Shown here one piece after another: positions 10,353 to 21,824 of a DNA stretch of 64,000 nt (position 1 is the stretch's first letter; each line of letters begins with the position of its first letter). The DNA lies in assembly GCA_028274465.1 (NCBI GenBank), contig CM051456.1:66388753-66452752 (forward strand), given 5' to 3'. The translations under genes were made by a program, and so were the position numbers. The notes beneath the pieces were generated by a model. That model saw nothing but the letters and a program-made list of their open reading frames with translations. It searched no databases and had not been told where the DNA came from. Source of the DNA: Plantago ovata. Its lineage: Eukaryota > Streptophyta > Magnoliopsida > Lamiales > Plantaginaceae.

Positions 10353-11614
10353 TGATGAATGTGTATTTTACACTTTCATTCGAGTCTTTTTCACCTATAT
10401 TAGCTATCCTCTATGTTAATTTAGCTATATTTTAATACATTTTATTAGAATAGTGTCACGTTTCCCTTTAGATTTTATTTTACAGGTTTTGGTTGAAATT
10501 CGGGGATTTCTGGGCAAATATATTTTAGTTGACAAGGAATTGGTGTTCCAGAAGCCTATTTGGAGTATCTGAAGGTTTCTGGATAGAATTTGGAGTCTAG
10601 GGGTCGAATCTGGAGGTTAGAAGGCCACTAGAAGTCAGAAACCGAGTCCGAAAAGGTGAAGAAATCCAAATCCGCGTCGAAAAACGCGGAATTCTGCGAA
10701 AAAGACGGGGGGCGAACCGCCCCATTCTGCGGGGAACCGACCCAGGGTTTATTCGGGGCCTATATATAGTGCTCAGTTTTCTCTCCGAAAATCATATCTT
10801 TCCAGACCTTCTCTCTCACCTCTCTCTATAGTTTTAGGTAGAAACTTCCCGGGACCTGTCCTGGGAGTTCCGTAGCTTAGGGGATACTTTTTCATAACAG
10901 ATTGGAGCTTGTAGGACCGCAATCATCTGGAGATTGACAACCTTCGGTAACTTTGTATCTTACAGTTTTATCTACTTATTTTATTTATCTTTCAATATGT
11001 TTTCTTCTATGATTTCTGTTGATTGCATGCATATTATGAGTAGCTAAACTTATCGTTGGTGGTAGTATGTGAATTCTTAGCGACAGAAGATAATCATGCT
11101 AATGGCTATATCGCGCATTATACTCCGTGTCATTGCTTTATTTCGTTGATCAGTTGTAACCAAAATTCTCGTATGTTGTATTGATTATTATGCACAATTG
11201 GACACTAGTCGACCATCAGACCAATTATCTACGTAGTGTTGAATAATTACGGAACACATTAGGAAAATCGTGATTGACTAGTCAGACCAGATTATCTTCG
11301 TAGTGCTTAATACTTGCAACAGGACACTAGATTGATTCAAAGATCTCTATGCAAGACCGAGGAATTTATGCATGATTATCAACCCATTATGCTAAGAAGG
11401 ACCATACTATCACCAATCTCCATTATCTGCTAGAAACCCCCTATTGCTATCTGTCTGTTGTTTTATATTCTCTTGTTAAATAGATAAAGCAAGTTATAGT
11501 CCTGAGAGAACGACACTCGAGTCATTCTACTTCTACACTACGGTTTTGGTTGTAGTTGTGGATTGCCTTTGGCTAAATAACAAATTTATTTGATTGACCT
11601 TGACACGTTCATCA
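10353..11614 (+). repeat. 3' LTR of family A1
   Basis: A 1262-bp LTR, TGATGAATG...CGTTCATCA. It holds two GC-rich palindromes (about 10706-10747) just upstream of a TATA box CTATATATAG (10760-10769). It pairs in family with the 1259-bp minus-strand LTR at 45707-46965. The left edge is fixed by the polypurine tract and the right edge by the switch to an inverted LTR fragment. Confidence 0.9.
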
Positions 11615-12101
11615 AAAGCAGAAAAATCGTGAGATACAAGTTACCAACGAAGGTTGTCAATCTCCGGTGAATCGCATAAACTAACAAGCAATAATAGAGA
11701 TAAACAATGTCCAATCTCTATGCTAAGCTTCCAAATCAATAAGAAAAAGTATCTTCAATGCTAAGAATTCCCAGAACAAGCTCTGGAAAATTCGTCTCTC
11801 AAAATATGGTGAAAAGGTATCAAAAACGTAAAATAGGCGAAAGCATATATATAGCAGTCGAAAGGCCCGGGGCGGTTCGCCCCCTGTGCCAGGCGGTTCG
11901 CCCGAGGCCATCAGTCGGTGGAGAGCGTTTTTTACGCGTTTTTTCCTTTTTGAACTCGGATTTTGACCTTCTAGTGTCTTCTAAGCCCCGAAACTTGGTC
12001 CTTAGGCCTCGAAACTCGTTTCGATACTTCTAGATACACCATGGATGATCTCGTAGCACCAAATGTTCATCTCTTCGCCATAATTGCCCATCCAAAAGTA
12101 T
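11615..12101 (-). repeat. Fragment of an inverted Athila-like LTR (A2-like)
   Basis: Matches the middle of the LTRs at 14499-15696 and 18814-19983 in the same minus orientation, including a TATA-like run (11844-11854) and two palindromes (about 11868-11906). It is bounded on the left by the A1 LTR and on the right by the SIRE-like LTR, and served as target for both insertions. Confidence 0.75.
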
Positions 12102-13646
12102 TGTTAGGAAACTTGTAATCTTGATGAGCAATTAACCATGCTAAATTAAGGAAAGTCCAGTAACTACTACTCTTAAGGTCCATAGGAAATTAGAATTTTA
12201 AGGACATTGTAAAAGAGGAACGTTTGCTGAAGACTTAGTGTAGGTACTAGTTAGGTGCTTTAACCGCTTATGAAAAGAAAAACAACCTATTGAAGCATTT
12301 GCTGATGATGTACTTTGTTTACACAAACAAACTATTGAAGCATTAGAACCGTTCAGAAACTTGAAGAATTCGAAGACGGAAGACTAAAGAAGATTTTTGA
12401 AGATGGTATCTACAAAGGCACATGTTGCTCAGAAAGTGGAAACTTCAGCAACAGCTTGCATAAGTGAAAATCTAAATGACAGAGTAGGTTGTGCTTGCTG
12501 AAATTGAGACTGACCACTTGCTGAAATACATATGTGACCTCCTTGCTGAAAGTAATTGCATTTGCGCTCCAACGTTCATATTTGAATTTCATTCAAATGA
12601 ACATTAAATGCAAAGTAAGCATGCGAAGAACATGAAGACTAGAAGACAAATAAAGGACGGTGCTGAAAGTACAAAAGCAAGATAGTGACATTTTAAGGAA
12701 CAAAGTCTTAGAATTTGAAATTCAAACGGCTCCCTTGATTCACTATAAATAGAGGTCATCCGGCAAAGAGTTGAAGTGTGTCAACAACGTGATCAAACTC
12801 TCACTTGTGCTTAAACACTCATACCCTTCTATACTCTTCACTGTCATTGATCCGTTCCAAGACTTAAAGCTTGAAAAAGCTACTTGTGAAGAAGTAGAAC
12901 ATTCACGGCCAAGAAATTAGTTAAGTGTTCTTTCTTTCGAACAAGAACAAGTCTTGACACCAGAAACAATCAAACTTGTTTACTGCAAAGTATTCAAAGT
13001 TTTGTTTCTTAGATTACTTGTTGTAGCTGAATAAGTTATAATCAAGTTATCTCATCCCAAACCTCTCTAACTGAAAAACACTCTTTCAGGCGTGAAATTC
13101 AGGGGGAACTTAATCAAGCATAGTGTTGCTGATTATAAGTCCCAAGTTTGGTGGAGAACAAGGTTTCGTTCTCTAGTTAGGTTGGAAACGAAGCAAGTGT
13201 GCTTTAGTTTCTGTGGAATCGCTCTAGATAGGTGTTGTAAGGAACTTCAAAATTTATCTTAATGGATTCAGTCCTAGAAAGAACAAAGTGGATTAGTTGA
13301 GAGATTACGCCACTCTCAGATACCACTATAAAAGTGTTTGTCTGATTTACTTTACTGCATTTAGTTTTCAGCAAAGCATATCTATCTGTACACTGTCACT
13401 CTGCTCACTTGCTGAAACTATCACTTACTGATAAAGCACTTATTGTACAAAGACTTCCGCACTCTGTTTTTAAGTATCAGTAAAACTCATTACTGAAAAG
13501 TAACTTGTACTTGCTGAGAAAGTTAAGTATCAGCAAACTCATTACTGAAAAGTAATAATCCCTTGCTGAGAATGTTTTTAAACGACGAAAGTTTGAAAAG
13601 ACTATTCACCCCCCCAGTCTTTTCTTGTTGTTTAAAGGGACCAACA
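12102..13646 (+). repeat. 5' LTR of SIRE-like copy 1
   Basis: TGTTAGGAAACTTG...GGACCAACA, 1545 bp. A TATA-type box (CTATAAATAG) lies near 12742-12751. The body has many TGCTGA motifs. The end is set by the primer-binding site two bases downstream. Confidence 0.9.
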
Positions 13647-13648
13647 AG

Positions 13649-13660
13649 TGGTATCAGAGC
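13649..13660 (+). promoter_or_regulatory. Primer-binding site, tRNA-iMet type
   Basis: TGGTATCAGAGC, the standard plant copia site complementary to the 3' end of initiator tRNA-Met. Confidence 0.95.
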
Positions 13661-13758
13661 TGGAGGTTCTTTAACCTTCAGCACTGAACCTAGATCCCCT
13701 TAGGTGTTTTCCGTAAATCACTCTCACTTAATCAGTTTGGTAGTCTTTTGCTGACAGG

Positions 13759-14498
13759 ATGTCTTTAGGGGACGCTCCATTGTTAAAGCTGGAAAACTAT
13801 GAAAAAAGGTGAAACAACATGATGCTACATCTTGAGGCCATTAGTGATGAGATGGTTACTGTCATAAATGATGGACCTATCAAAATCACTAAACTTGAGA
13901 GAAGTTTTCCTCACAAAACAACAGAAGCTGGAAAGGAAACTATCATAGGTGAACCAGTTCATACTGTCGTTCCAAAACCAAGAGAGGAATGGACTTCCGA
14001 CGCAGCCAAGAGATTCCGTCTTGATGGGCAAGCAAGAAACATCATCATTCGATCAACTCCGGATACTATACATTGCAAACTGTAGGGTGCCAAAACTGCT
14101 AAGGAAGCTTGGAAAATGGTTCAAGATCTTTGTGCTGGATCTGACAAAACCAAGGAAAACAAACTCGAAGTGCTGAAGTTAATGTTCCAGAACATTAAAC
14201 AAGGTACAAATGAGTCACTGGAAGACTTGGACTTCAGATTCACAACTCTAGTTTGTGAGATGGTTGCCTTGGGAGTTGGAAATTTTTACTCAAACTCTGA
14301 GAAGGTGAAAACCATTATCAGAAGTCTGAACCAAGAATGGATCCATACTCAGAATTTCTACTACAATCAAGGAATGCCAAACATCACACCTACAGATTTG
14401 GTCTCTTATCTTGCTACTGTCAACTACGAGACAAAGCAAAGAGAAAATGTATTTGCTGAAAAATCGCAAAACATTGCTCTTGCTGCAAAGCCGTCATC
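13759..14498 (+). pseudogene. gag, N-terminal part, SIRE-like copy 1
   Basis: It begins at the ATG after the primer site (MSLGDAPLLKLENYE) and matches the gag start of copy 2 closely. This is the copia gag N-terminal region, which forms the particle shell in this family. The reading is broken and is interrupted at its right by the Athila-like element that starts at 14499. Confidence 0.8.
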
Positions 14499-15696
14499 TG
14501 ATGAACCCAATTTGTCAGACTCAATTAATCAAATAAATTTATTTTTAGCCAAAGGCAATTCACAACTACAACGAAAACCGTAGTGTAGCAGTAAAATAAC
14601 CTCGAGTGTCGATCTCTAAGGACTATAACTAGCTTTATCTAATTAAACTTAAACTATAAACTCAACAAACGACTTAGCACAGATTTTCTTATCAATAATA
14701 ATGGAAGTTAGTGATAGAATGGTCATTCAAAGCATCAGGTTAATAATCATGCATGAAGTACTTGAACGTTTGCATAGAGATCTAAGATCATGAACTGTCC
14801 AATGTGTTCCGTTCAATTCAACACTACGAAGATAGATGGCTTAGATAGATCAAAGAAATAAAGCAATAAGTCCAGTCTGAATCGCGTTAAAGCCAATCAT
14901 GCATAATTAAGAACCCTACCTAAGAAATCACATAATATCACCAACGATAGATTTAGCTACTCATAGATGAATTGCAATCAACAAGAGTCAAAGCAAGATT
15001 GAATGAAAACATGTTGAATGAAATAAATATAAATAGAAAAATCGTGAGATACAATGTTACCGATGAAGGTTGTCAATCTCCGAAGAATTGCCAACTCACA
15101 AGCAAGGATTGAGAAACAACGAGGTCCAATTGCTATGCTTAATCCTCCAAATTTATAAGAAAAAGAGTCTCCTATGCTAAGAATTCCCAGAACTGGCTCT
15201 GGAGAATTCGTCCCTAAAAACTATGTGAAAAGGTATATAAAACGTAGAGAATGGAGCAACTATATATAGGAGTTCGGAAACTGGGGGGCGAATCGCCCCT
15301 GGTCCCAGGCGAACCGCCTGGCGTGCCGGGCGAACCGCCTGGGAGCTCCAGGTCGGTGGAGACGCGTTTTTGACGTGTTTTTGGTCTTTTTTTCCTTTTC
15401 GGACTCGGATTTTGCCTTCTAGTGACCTTTAAGCCTTGAAACTCATCCCCTAGGCCTCAAATCTCATCCGGAACCTTCTAGATACTCCACGAATGTCCTC
15501 AGAACACTGATTCTTCGTTCTCTTCAATATAATTGCCCGGAAAATCACGTTTTTCACCTAAAACCTGAAAAATGCAAAGAAAAGGGAAACGTGACACTAT
15601 TCTAATAAAATGCACTAAAATATAGCTAAATTAACATAGAGGATAGCTAAATTGGTGAAAAAGACTCGAATGAAAGTGTAAAATACACGTTCATCA
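14499..15696 (-). repeat. 3' LTR of A2 element
   Basis: 1198 bp, bounded by TGATGAACCC and CGTTCATCA on the plus strand. TATA box CTATATATAG at 15260-15269. Three GC palindromes at about 15283-15343 lie upstream of it in element orientation. Confidence 0.9.
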
Positions 15697-17170
15697 AACT
15701 CCCCAAACCGAACCTTTGCTTGTCCTCAAGCAACTAAGCTAGACTCTAATTCAAAAAAAAACAATGCAACACACAAAATGGAGTCTCTTGCCAAATGAAA
15801 TGAACTAATCTATTGAATCTATCAAAAACTCATGAACAAAGACCATACAAATCATGACATGGATATTGGTTGAAGAATGCCTCGATTGACTCATACACAT
15901 TCACATATGCACTACGTTAAACAAGATAGTCTCTCGTAACATTTTCTACCTGGACCTAGTCAGTGACGACGTAATGAAACATGTTAAAATACGAATGGTT
16001 GTCCCGTGCCTATGAAACTGAGGACTTACTATTGTTCACCAAGTTAAGACATTCCCTCAAAGAGGTCGAACCAATACTGGCTCTCATCAAACGAAGGAGG
16101 GTTCCCTAAGAGTTCACACTCCCCTATTCTACCCATCTCTCAAGCAAAGCCTTAAACTATTCACCACTTCCTGAATGGCAGGACGAGGGTGGTCTAGAAC
16201 AGATGACACTCAAACAATTAAAAGACCAAAATTACAACTCGATTACGAACATTACAAGAATTGAAAAACGAGACAAACACTTTGCTAAAATGCTTTTTGG
16301 CTTTCTTTGGACCCTTCTTTGCTTTTTTTGGGGTCTTTTCTTTTTTTTTTTTCTTTTTCTTTTCCAGATTTTTTTCTTTTTCCTGGAACTTTTCCTTTTT
16401 TTTTCTTTTTTTTTTGATTTTTTTTTATAGCCAACAGTAGCATAACGAAAAAGAAATTACATTGACTCACAAACGACCTCCCCAAACCTATTCGAAAGAA
16501 TAGGTTGAAGCACAAACTTTACGAAAAAGGAAAACAAACCCACAACACTCAAAAATCGAAAAAAAAAAACAAGCCTAATTAAAGCGTAACCCCCTCCCGA
16601 AACCTATTCTAAAGAATAGGTTGCAAACAAAGGATCACACAATCTCACACTACCTCCTTCCTAGGCATTTAGCAATCTCAAAGCAAGGTGAAGACTTGTT
16701 GCCTCTTAGGTACATAATTACTCGGGAAAACAACCACAAGAATATAACATGCACCATCCTATTATAAAGGCCTTCTTGAACCGCAGTAGAGAAAACACCA
16801 CTAAGTGATGTCGAGACTACCAAGCTTAACTAAGTGCAAACATAAATGTGACAAGCCAAGCGAGAAAAACCTCAAACAAATTCATAGAGATGAAACATAT
16901 AGTCAAAGGTCATAACTAGTTAATCTACCCAATAAAAAACTTCAAAAAATTTGGCAATAAACTCCTCACAAAAACATGCAAAACTATACTAGGATGAATG
17001 TAGTGAATGCAACTAAATACTAAGAAAGCGGTAAACGTGCAAATGCAAATGCAAACAAAAGGTTTCACGAGTTTATCATAAGCAAAACAAGTATAGAGAT
17101 AGCCAGCGATAACCCCCCCCCCCCAAACCTGAACGCCGTCGCTCGTCCTGAACGTCGAAAGTATATTTAA
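15697..17170 (-). other. 3' UTR of A2 element
   Basis: No genes. Inverse copies of the hairpin-polypurine modules: LTR-adjacent at 15697-15737, AACCTATTC/GAATAGGTT hairpins at 16485-16506 and 16601-16622, and a C-rich run with a GACGTTC repeat at about 17115-17165. The sense-strand purine tract is at about 16296-16428. Confidence 0.75.
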
Positions 17171-17332
17171 GGTGAGAGCTAACTTGTACCTATAACCTAT
17201 AGGACTCAAGGAAACTCGTGAGAAACTAAAACGGGCGATAATAGAAGTAAAAAGATCAATAATTTAGCATAATAGGAGAAAAATGGGGATCCGAACGAAA
17301 ATCCGGACCTCCGGGTTTCTGGACACTCGGGA

Positions 17333-17437
17333 CGAACCGCCCCAGGTGGGGGCCGATTCGCCTGGGGCGTCCAGAACATCCTAGGCGGCCTGGTCTTGCC
17401 AGGCGAATTGCCCCACATGGTGGGCGGTTCGCCTGGC
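17333..17437. repeat. Internal GC palindrome cluster of A2 element
   Basis: Four or five imperfect copies of the GGGCGAA/TTCGCCC palindrome, the same motif as in the LTRs of this element. The homologous stretch of the pol-bearing element (about 59010-59035) has no such cluster, so it was gained or lost between relatives. Confidence 0.7.
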
Positions 17438-17898
17438 ATCTCCAGACTCCTGGAGACGCCTTTTACCTCCCAAAACGCAAAATTATCATCTTAAAACCTA
17501 TTTTATCACAAAAAACACACGAAAAATAAATATGCATGCAATGCAAGAAATCGATAAAACTAAACTACATGCAACCATTACCACTAATGTTATCAATTAT
17601 CAAATGGAAACGAATCTTGTGCATCCGTTCCATTACTCCTGGCATCTTGGGAACCATCCTTGGCTCCTCTACGTATCTGCTCAAGCAAGTCCATGATTCC
17701 CTGAAAACTAAAATTAACAAAACCAAAAAAACCTAAATCCAAAAAATAACCAAGGGAATCAGATGGGAAATAAAAAGATAAAAGAGAATCAAAACTCCTT
17801 TGGAACTCATAGGTGGGTGCATGGACCAGAACGTAGGAGTCAAGATCAAGAGTATCTGCCGCAATTGATTCAGAGACACCAAAATCTTCAGAGATTGG

Positions 17899-18495
17899 CT
17901 ACTCGACCTCAACACAACTCACACCATCACCTTCTGACTCAAGCGAAGCAATGGATGTTATCACCTCCTCCACGACTTCCTCTTGACCAACAACCTCGAC
18001 ATCCGCAAGTAAGGACGTGGAATCCAAGCTAAGCTCTGAGGAGACTTCATCAATGGATTCTTCTCCACATTCCTCTTCATCGGCAATGTCGATTTCTGGT
18101 GGCTGACTACTGAATCGGGACGTCCATGCCCTTGACCCGGGAGGTGAGTCCCTATCCCAATGTTCCAGAAACTTGCTGGTTACTTCACCCCAAGTGCGCA
18201 ACGATTTTTCCGGCGGGATTCTGAGCCATCCTCGAGCGTACCCTTTCAAGGCTCCCATAAATCCTCTCATACAAAGTTGCTCATGTGATAAAATAACCCC
18301 CTCCTCATTCTCACGAGGTATCCTCAACACACCTTCCTCGTACATGTCTAAGAACCCTCTTGGATCATCACCCATCGAAAACGTGGAGAGAATGGAGTAG
18401 TACGAAGGATCAAAGTCATAATCCCTGCAATCATCATCCAATGTTATGCAAGGCCCTCGAGGCATCACATACCGGGGCAACGGAGGTTGACTCAT
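17899..18495 (-). CDS. Short gag-like ORF of A2 element
   Basis: A 198-codon open frame starting MSQPPLPRYVMPRG about 300 bp after the primer site. The middle (GFMGALKGYARGWLRIPP, then EVTSKFLEHWDRD) resembles the retrotransposon gag core 'GxA..W...P......W..l...F...' of Ty3 elements. The C-terminal third is acidic and low in complexity. There is no zinc knuckle and no protease motif, and it is far shorter than the family B gag-protease (767 aa). It could be a reduced gag that joins particles made by a relative. The gag assignment is an inference from position and the core pattern. Confidence 0.55.
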   Translation of the reverse strand: MSQPPLPRYVMPRGPCITLDDDCRDYDFDPSYYSILSTFSMGDDPRGFLDMYEEGVLRIPRENEEGVILSHEQLCMRGFMGALKGYARGWLRIPPEKSLRTWGEVTSKFLEHWDRDSPPGSRAWTSRFSSQPPEIDIADEEECGEESIDEVSSELSLDSTSLLADVEVVGQEEVVEEVITSIASLESEGDGVSCVEVE

Positions 18496-18792
18496 CCTTT
18501 CATATGACTAGTTTCTGCACATGAGGAAACAAGAAACTAAGGAGCAGAATCCACAAAAGAAAAACAAAAACTTGCAAAGAAAAACACAAAGAGTGCAAAC
18601 AAACACAATGTAACCGAGAACTTCGAGAGCACAAGCACGCAAGGTAACCAAGATTAGATTAGATGAATTTACTGAAAAAGATAGGGGGAAAGAAATAGGG
18701 TAAGAAAGTGAAATTTTTTGAGAGTAAACCCCCAGAGCCTATTCTGAAAATGTTGAAAATATAAATAAGCTAAAGAGAAAAAAGGAGTATAG

Positions 18793-18810
18793 TCCCCGGC
18801 AACGGTGCCA
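18793..18810 (-). promoter_or_regulatory. Primer-binding site, tRNA-Asp type (A2)
   Basis: On the minus strand TGGCACCGTTGCCGGGGA, one change from the usual Athila tRNA-Asp site. It lies three bases from the LTR edge at 18814. Confidence 0.85.
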
Positions 18811-18813
18811 ATT

Positions 18814-19983
18814 TGATGAACCCAATTTGTCAGACTCAATTAATCAAATAAATTTGTGTTTTAACCAAAGGCAATTCACAACTACACCGAAAACTGTAGT
18901 GTAGAAGAAAAATAACCTCGAGTGTCAATCTCTAAGAACTATAACTAGCTTTATCTAATTTAACTTAAACTATAAACTCAACAAACGACTTAGCACAGAT
19001 TTTCTTATCAATAATAATGGAAGTTAGTGATAGTATGGTCATACAAAGCATCAGGTTAATAATCATGCATGAAGTACTTGAACGTTTGCATAGAGATCTA
19101 AGATCATGAACTGTCCAATGTGTTCTGTTCAATTCAACACTACGAAGATAGAGGGCTTAGATAGATCAAAGAAATAAAGCAATAAGTCAAGTCTGAATCG
19201 CGTTACAGCCAATCATGCATAATTATGAACCCTAGCTAAGAAATCACATACTATCACAAACGATAGATTTAGCTACTCATAGATGAATTGCAATTAACAA
19301 GAATCAAAGCAAGATTGAATGAAAACATGTTGAAAGAAATAAATATAAAGAGAAAAATCATGAGATACAATGTTACCGACGAAGGTTGTCAATCTCCGAA
19401 GAATTGCCAACTCACAAGCAAGGATTGAGAAACAACGAGGTCCAATGGCTATGCTTAATCCTCCAAATTGATAAGAAAAAGAGTCTACTATGCTAAGAAT
19501 TTCCACAACAGGCTCTGGAGAATTCGTCCCTAAAAACTATGTGAAAAAGGTATATAAAACGTAGAGAATGGAGCAACTATATATAGGAGTTCGGAAACTG
19601 GGGGGCGAATCGCCCCTGGTCCCAGGCGAACCGCCTGGGAGCTCCAGGTCGGTGGAGACGCGTTTTTGGTCTTCTTTTCCTTTTCGGACTCGGATTTTGC
19701 CTTCTAGTGACCTTTAAGCCTTGAAACTCGTCCCCTAGGCCTCAAATCTCATCCGGGACCTTCTAGATACTCCACGAATATCCTCGGAACACCGGTTCTT
19801 CGTTCTCTTCAATATAATTGCCCGGAAAATCACGTTTTTCACCTAAAACCTGAAAAATGCAAAGAAAAGGGAAACGTGACACTATTCTAATAAAATGCAC
19901 TAAAATATAGCTAAATTAACATAGAGGATACCTAAATTGGTGAAAAAACGACTCGAATGAAAGTGTAAAATACACGTTCATCA
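18814..19983 (-). repeat. 5' LTR of A2 element
   Basis: 1170 bp, same edges as its partner. TATA box at 19577-19586 and palindromes at about 19599-19640. The right edge is followed by CCAAACAAG of the SIRE-like host element. Confidence 0.9.
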
Positions 19984-20714
19984 CCAAACAAGCTGTTGAA
20001 AAGCAACTTGTTAAGTCAAAAGGCAAGATTACTAAAAGTAATCAGAAGACCTTTGCTGACAAACCTGAATCAAGTAATGTTGATGAGACAAAAGCTCAGC
20101 ATTCTCCGAAAAGTGGACTCGGCTTCAAAACCAAGCAAAGTCAACGTTTTCATGAGTATAAGCAAAGTCAGCAAAGATACTTCAAAGAGATGAATAAAAC
20201 CAAGCCTAAGAGTTCTGACAAGACTCAAAACGCTAGGGCTAGAAGGAACCTTACTAGAAAAGAACTTACTGAAAAGTATGTTCAGCAAAAAGGTCAACCG
20301 AGCAAGACACCACATCAAAAAGTGGATTTGATCAGCACGAATCAAAAGTCTTTTGGCTCAAAACCTCCTAGTTACTCAACAAGTAGAAAACAAGTCAAAG
20401 TTGAAAAACTTAAGACTTGGGTTTCCAATATTGGACATCCATCTCAGAACGAAGGTTTAGGTGCAACGTATGAAGGTGATGACGTAATAATCTTGAGTAA
20501 AGACAAATCACCAATTACCTTTGTACGTGCAACTGATAGTGGTCAACCAGAACTCTATCAGATTGGTCAATCTAAGGTTGCTGAAAAATGCAATCAAGTA
20601 CCTACGACCGTAAAGCCCGCTGTTGCTACTCAAAGTAACAAGACTTTAAAAGGAAAATAGGTTGCTGAAAAGAAAACTGTAAAGAAAAAGGATGCTGTAA
20701 AGCATTCCGCCAAA
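19984..20714 (+). pseudogene. SIRE-like copy 1, gag-distal segment (first occurrence)
   Basis: Lys/Ser/Gln-rich gag-distal sequence of the copia element. The first 458 bp (19984-20441) recur at 21825-22282. The rest matches sequence that normally lies before this stretch in copy 2 (about 36290-36560). The order therefore shows a segmental duplication within the host element. It is not a gene by itself. Confidence 0.75.
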
Positions 20715-21824
20715 TGATGAACCGGAATTTCTCATATTCTAATTAATCAAATAAATTTGTATTTAGCCAAAGGCAATTCACAACTACAACGAAAACTGTA
20801 GTGTAGCAGTAGAATAACCTCGAGTGTCGATCTCTAAGGACTATAACTAGCTTTATCTAATCTAACTTAAACTATAAAATCAACAAACGACTTAGCACAG
20901 TTTTTTCTTATCAAGATAATGGAAGTTAGTGATAGTATGATCATTCAAAGCATAGTGGGTTAATAATCATGCATGAAGTACCCGATCGTTTTGCATAGAG
21001 ATCTTTGATCATGAATTGTCCAATGTGTTCCGTTATTATTCAACACTACGAAGATAGATGGCTAAGATAGATCAAAGAAATAAAGCAATAACTCAAAGTT
21101 TGATTCGCTTTACCGCCATCAACATAATTACTAACCCTTCGCTAAGAAATCACATACTATCACCAACAATAGATTTAGCTACTCATAGATGTCATGCAAT
21201 CAACATAAATCATAGCAAGATTGAATGAAATCATGTTGAAAGATAAATAAATATAAAGTAGAAAAATTATGAGATACAATGTTACCGAAGGTTGCCAATC
21301 TCCGAAGAATCGCGATCTCACAAGCTCCAAATCGATAAGAAAAAGTATCTCCTATGCTAAGAATCCCCAGAACAGGCTCCGGAGAATTCCTACCTAAAAC
21401 TAATGAGAAAGGTGTGAAAAAAGGTCTGAGAAAGTATGAAAAACGGAGAAAACTGAACAACTATATATAGGGGTTCGGAAGGTGTGGGGCGAGTCGCCCC
21501 ACACACTGGGCGAATCGCCTGGTGTGGGGCGAACCGCCACACGTCCCGGGCGAATTGCCCGGGAGTTCCAGCCGGCCTTGGACGCGTTTTCGATGCGTTT
21601 TTGGATTTCTTTTCCTTTTCAGACTCGGCTTTTGCCTTCTAGTGACCTTGTAGCCTTCAGACTCGACCCCTAGACTTCAAATCCTATCCGGAATCTTCTA
21701 GATACTCCAAAAATGTCCCCGGAACACCAATTCTTCGTTCTCTTCAATATAATCCCGGAAAACCACGTTTTTCACCCAAAACCTGTAAAATGCAAACTAA
21801 AGGGAAACGTGACACTATTCATCA
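20715..21824 (-). repeat. Solo LTR, Athila-like A2 family, with target duplication
   Basis: A single LTR (TGATGAACC...ATTCATCA) flanked by a perfect 5-bp duplication CCAAA (20710-20714 and 21825-21829). TATA box CTATATATAG at 21461-21470, palindromes at about 21484-21562. It is more diverged than the LTR pair of the complete element nearby. A solo LTR is what remains after LTR-LTR recombination. Confidence 0.9.

Larger units (their letters stand above)
6888..11614 (+). mobile_element. Athila-like element family A1, 3' part
   Basis: The 3' part of a Ty3/gypsy Athila-like element interrupted at its left by the Retand-like insertion. The start matches, in inverse, the gag-protease end of the minus-strand A1 element at about 43350-43500. 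It then shows a post-gag hairpin, a promoter-like palindrome cluster, a probable leader intron, decayed sequence, a structured 3' UTR and a complete 3' LTR. No reverse transcriptase or integrase is visible. Many breaks; it is an old copy. Confidence 0.8.
14499..19983 (-). mobile_element. Non-autonomous Athila-like element, family A2
   Basis: A complete LTR-to-LTR element on the minus strand: 5' LTR 18814-19983, primer site, one short gag-like ORF, a palindrome cluster, structured 3' UTR and 3' LTR 14499-15696. There is no protease, reverse transcriptase or integrase, so it would depend on a pol-bearing relative. The two LTRs differ by a few percent by eye, which suggests moderate age. The bases flanking the two ends do not form a target duplication. 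Confidence 0.88.

Noticed and set aside
16203-16430. Phe-rich membrane-like frame in the A2 3' UTR
   Set aside because: Translation of the complementary strand of the purine tract; no gene support.
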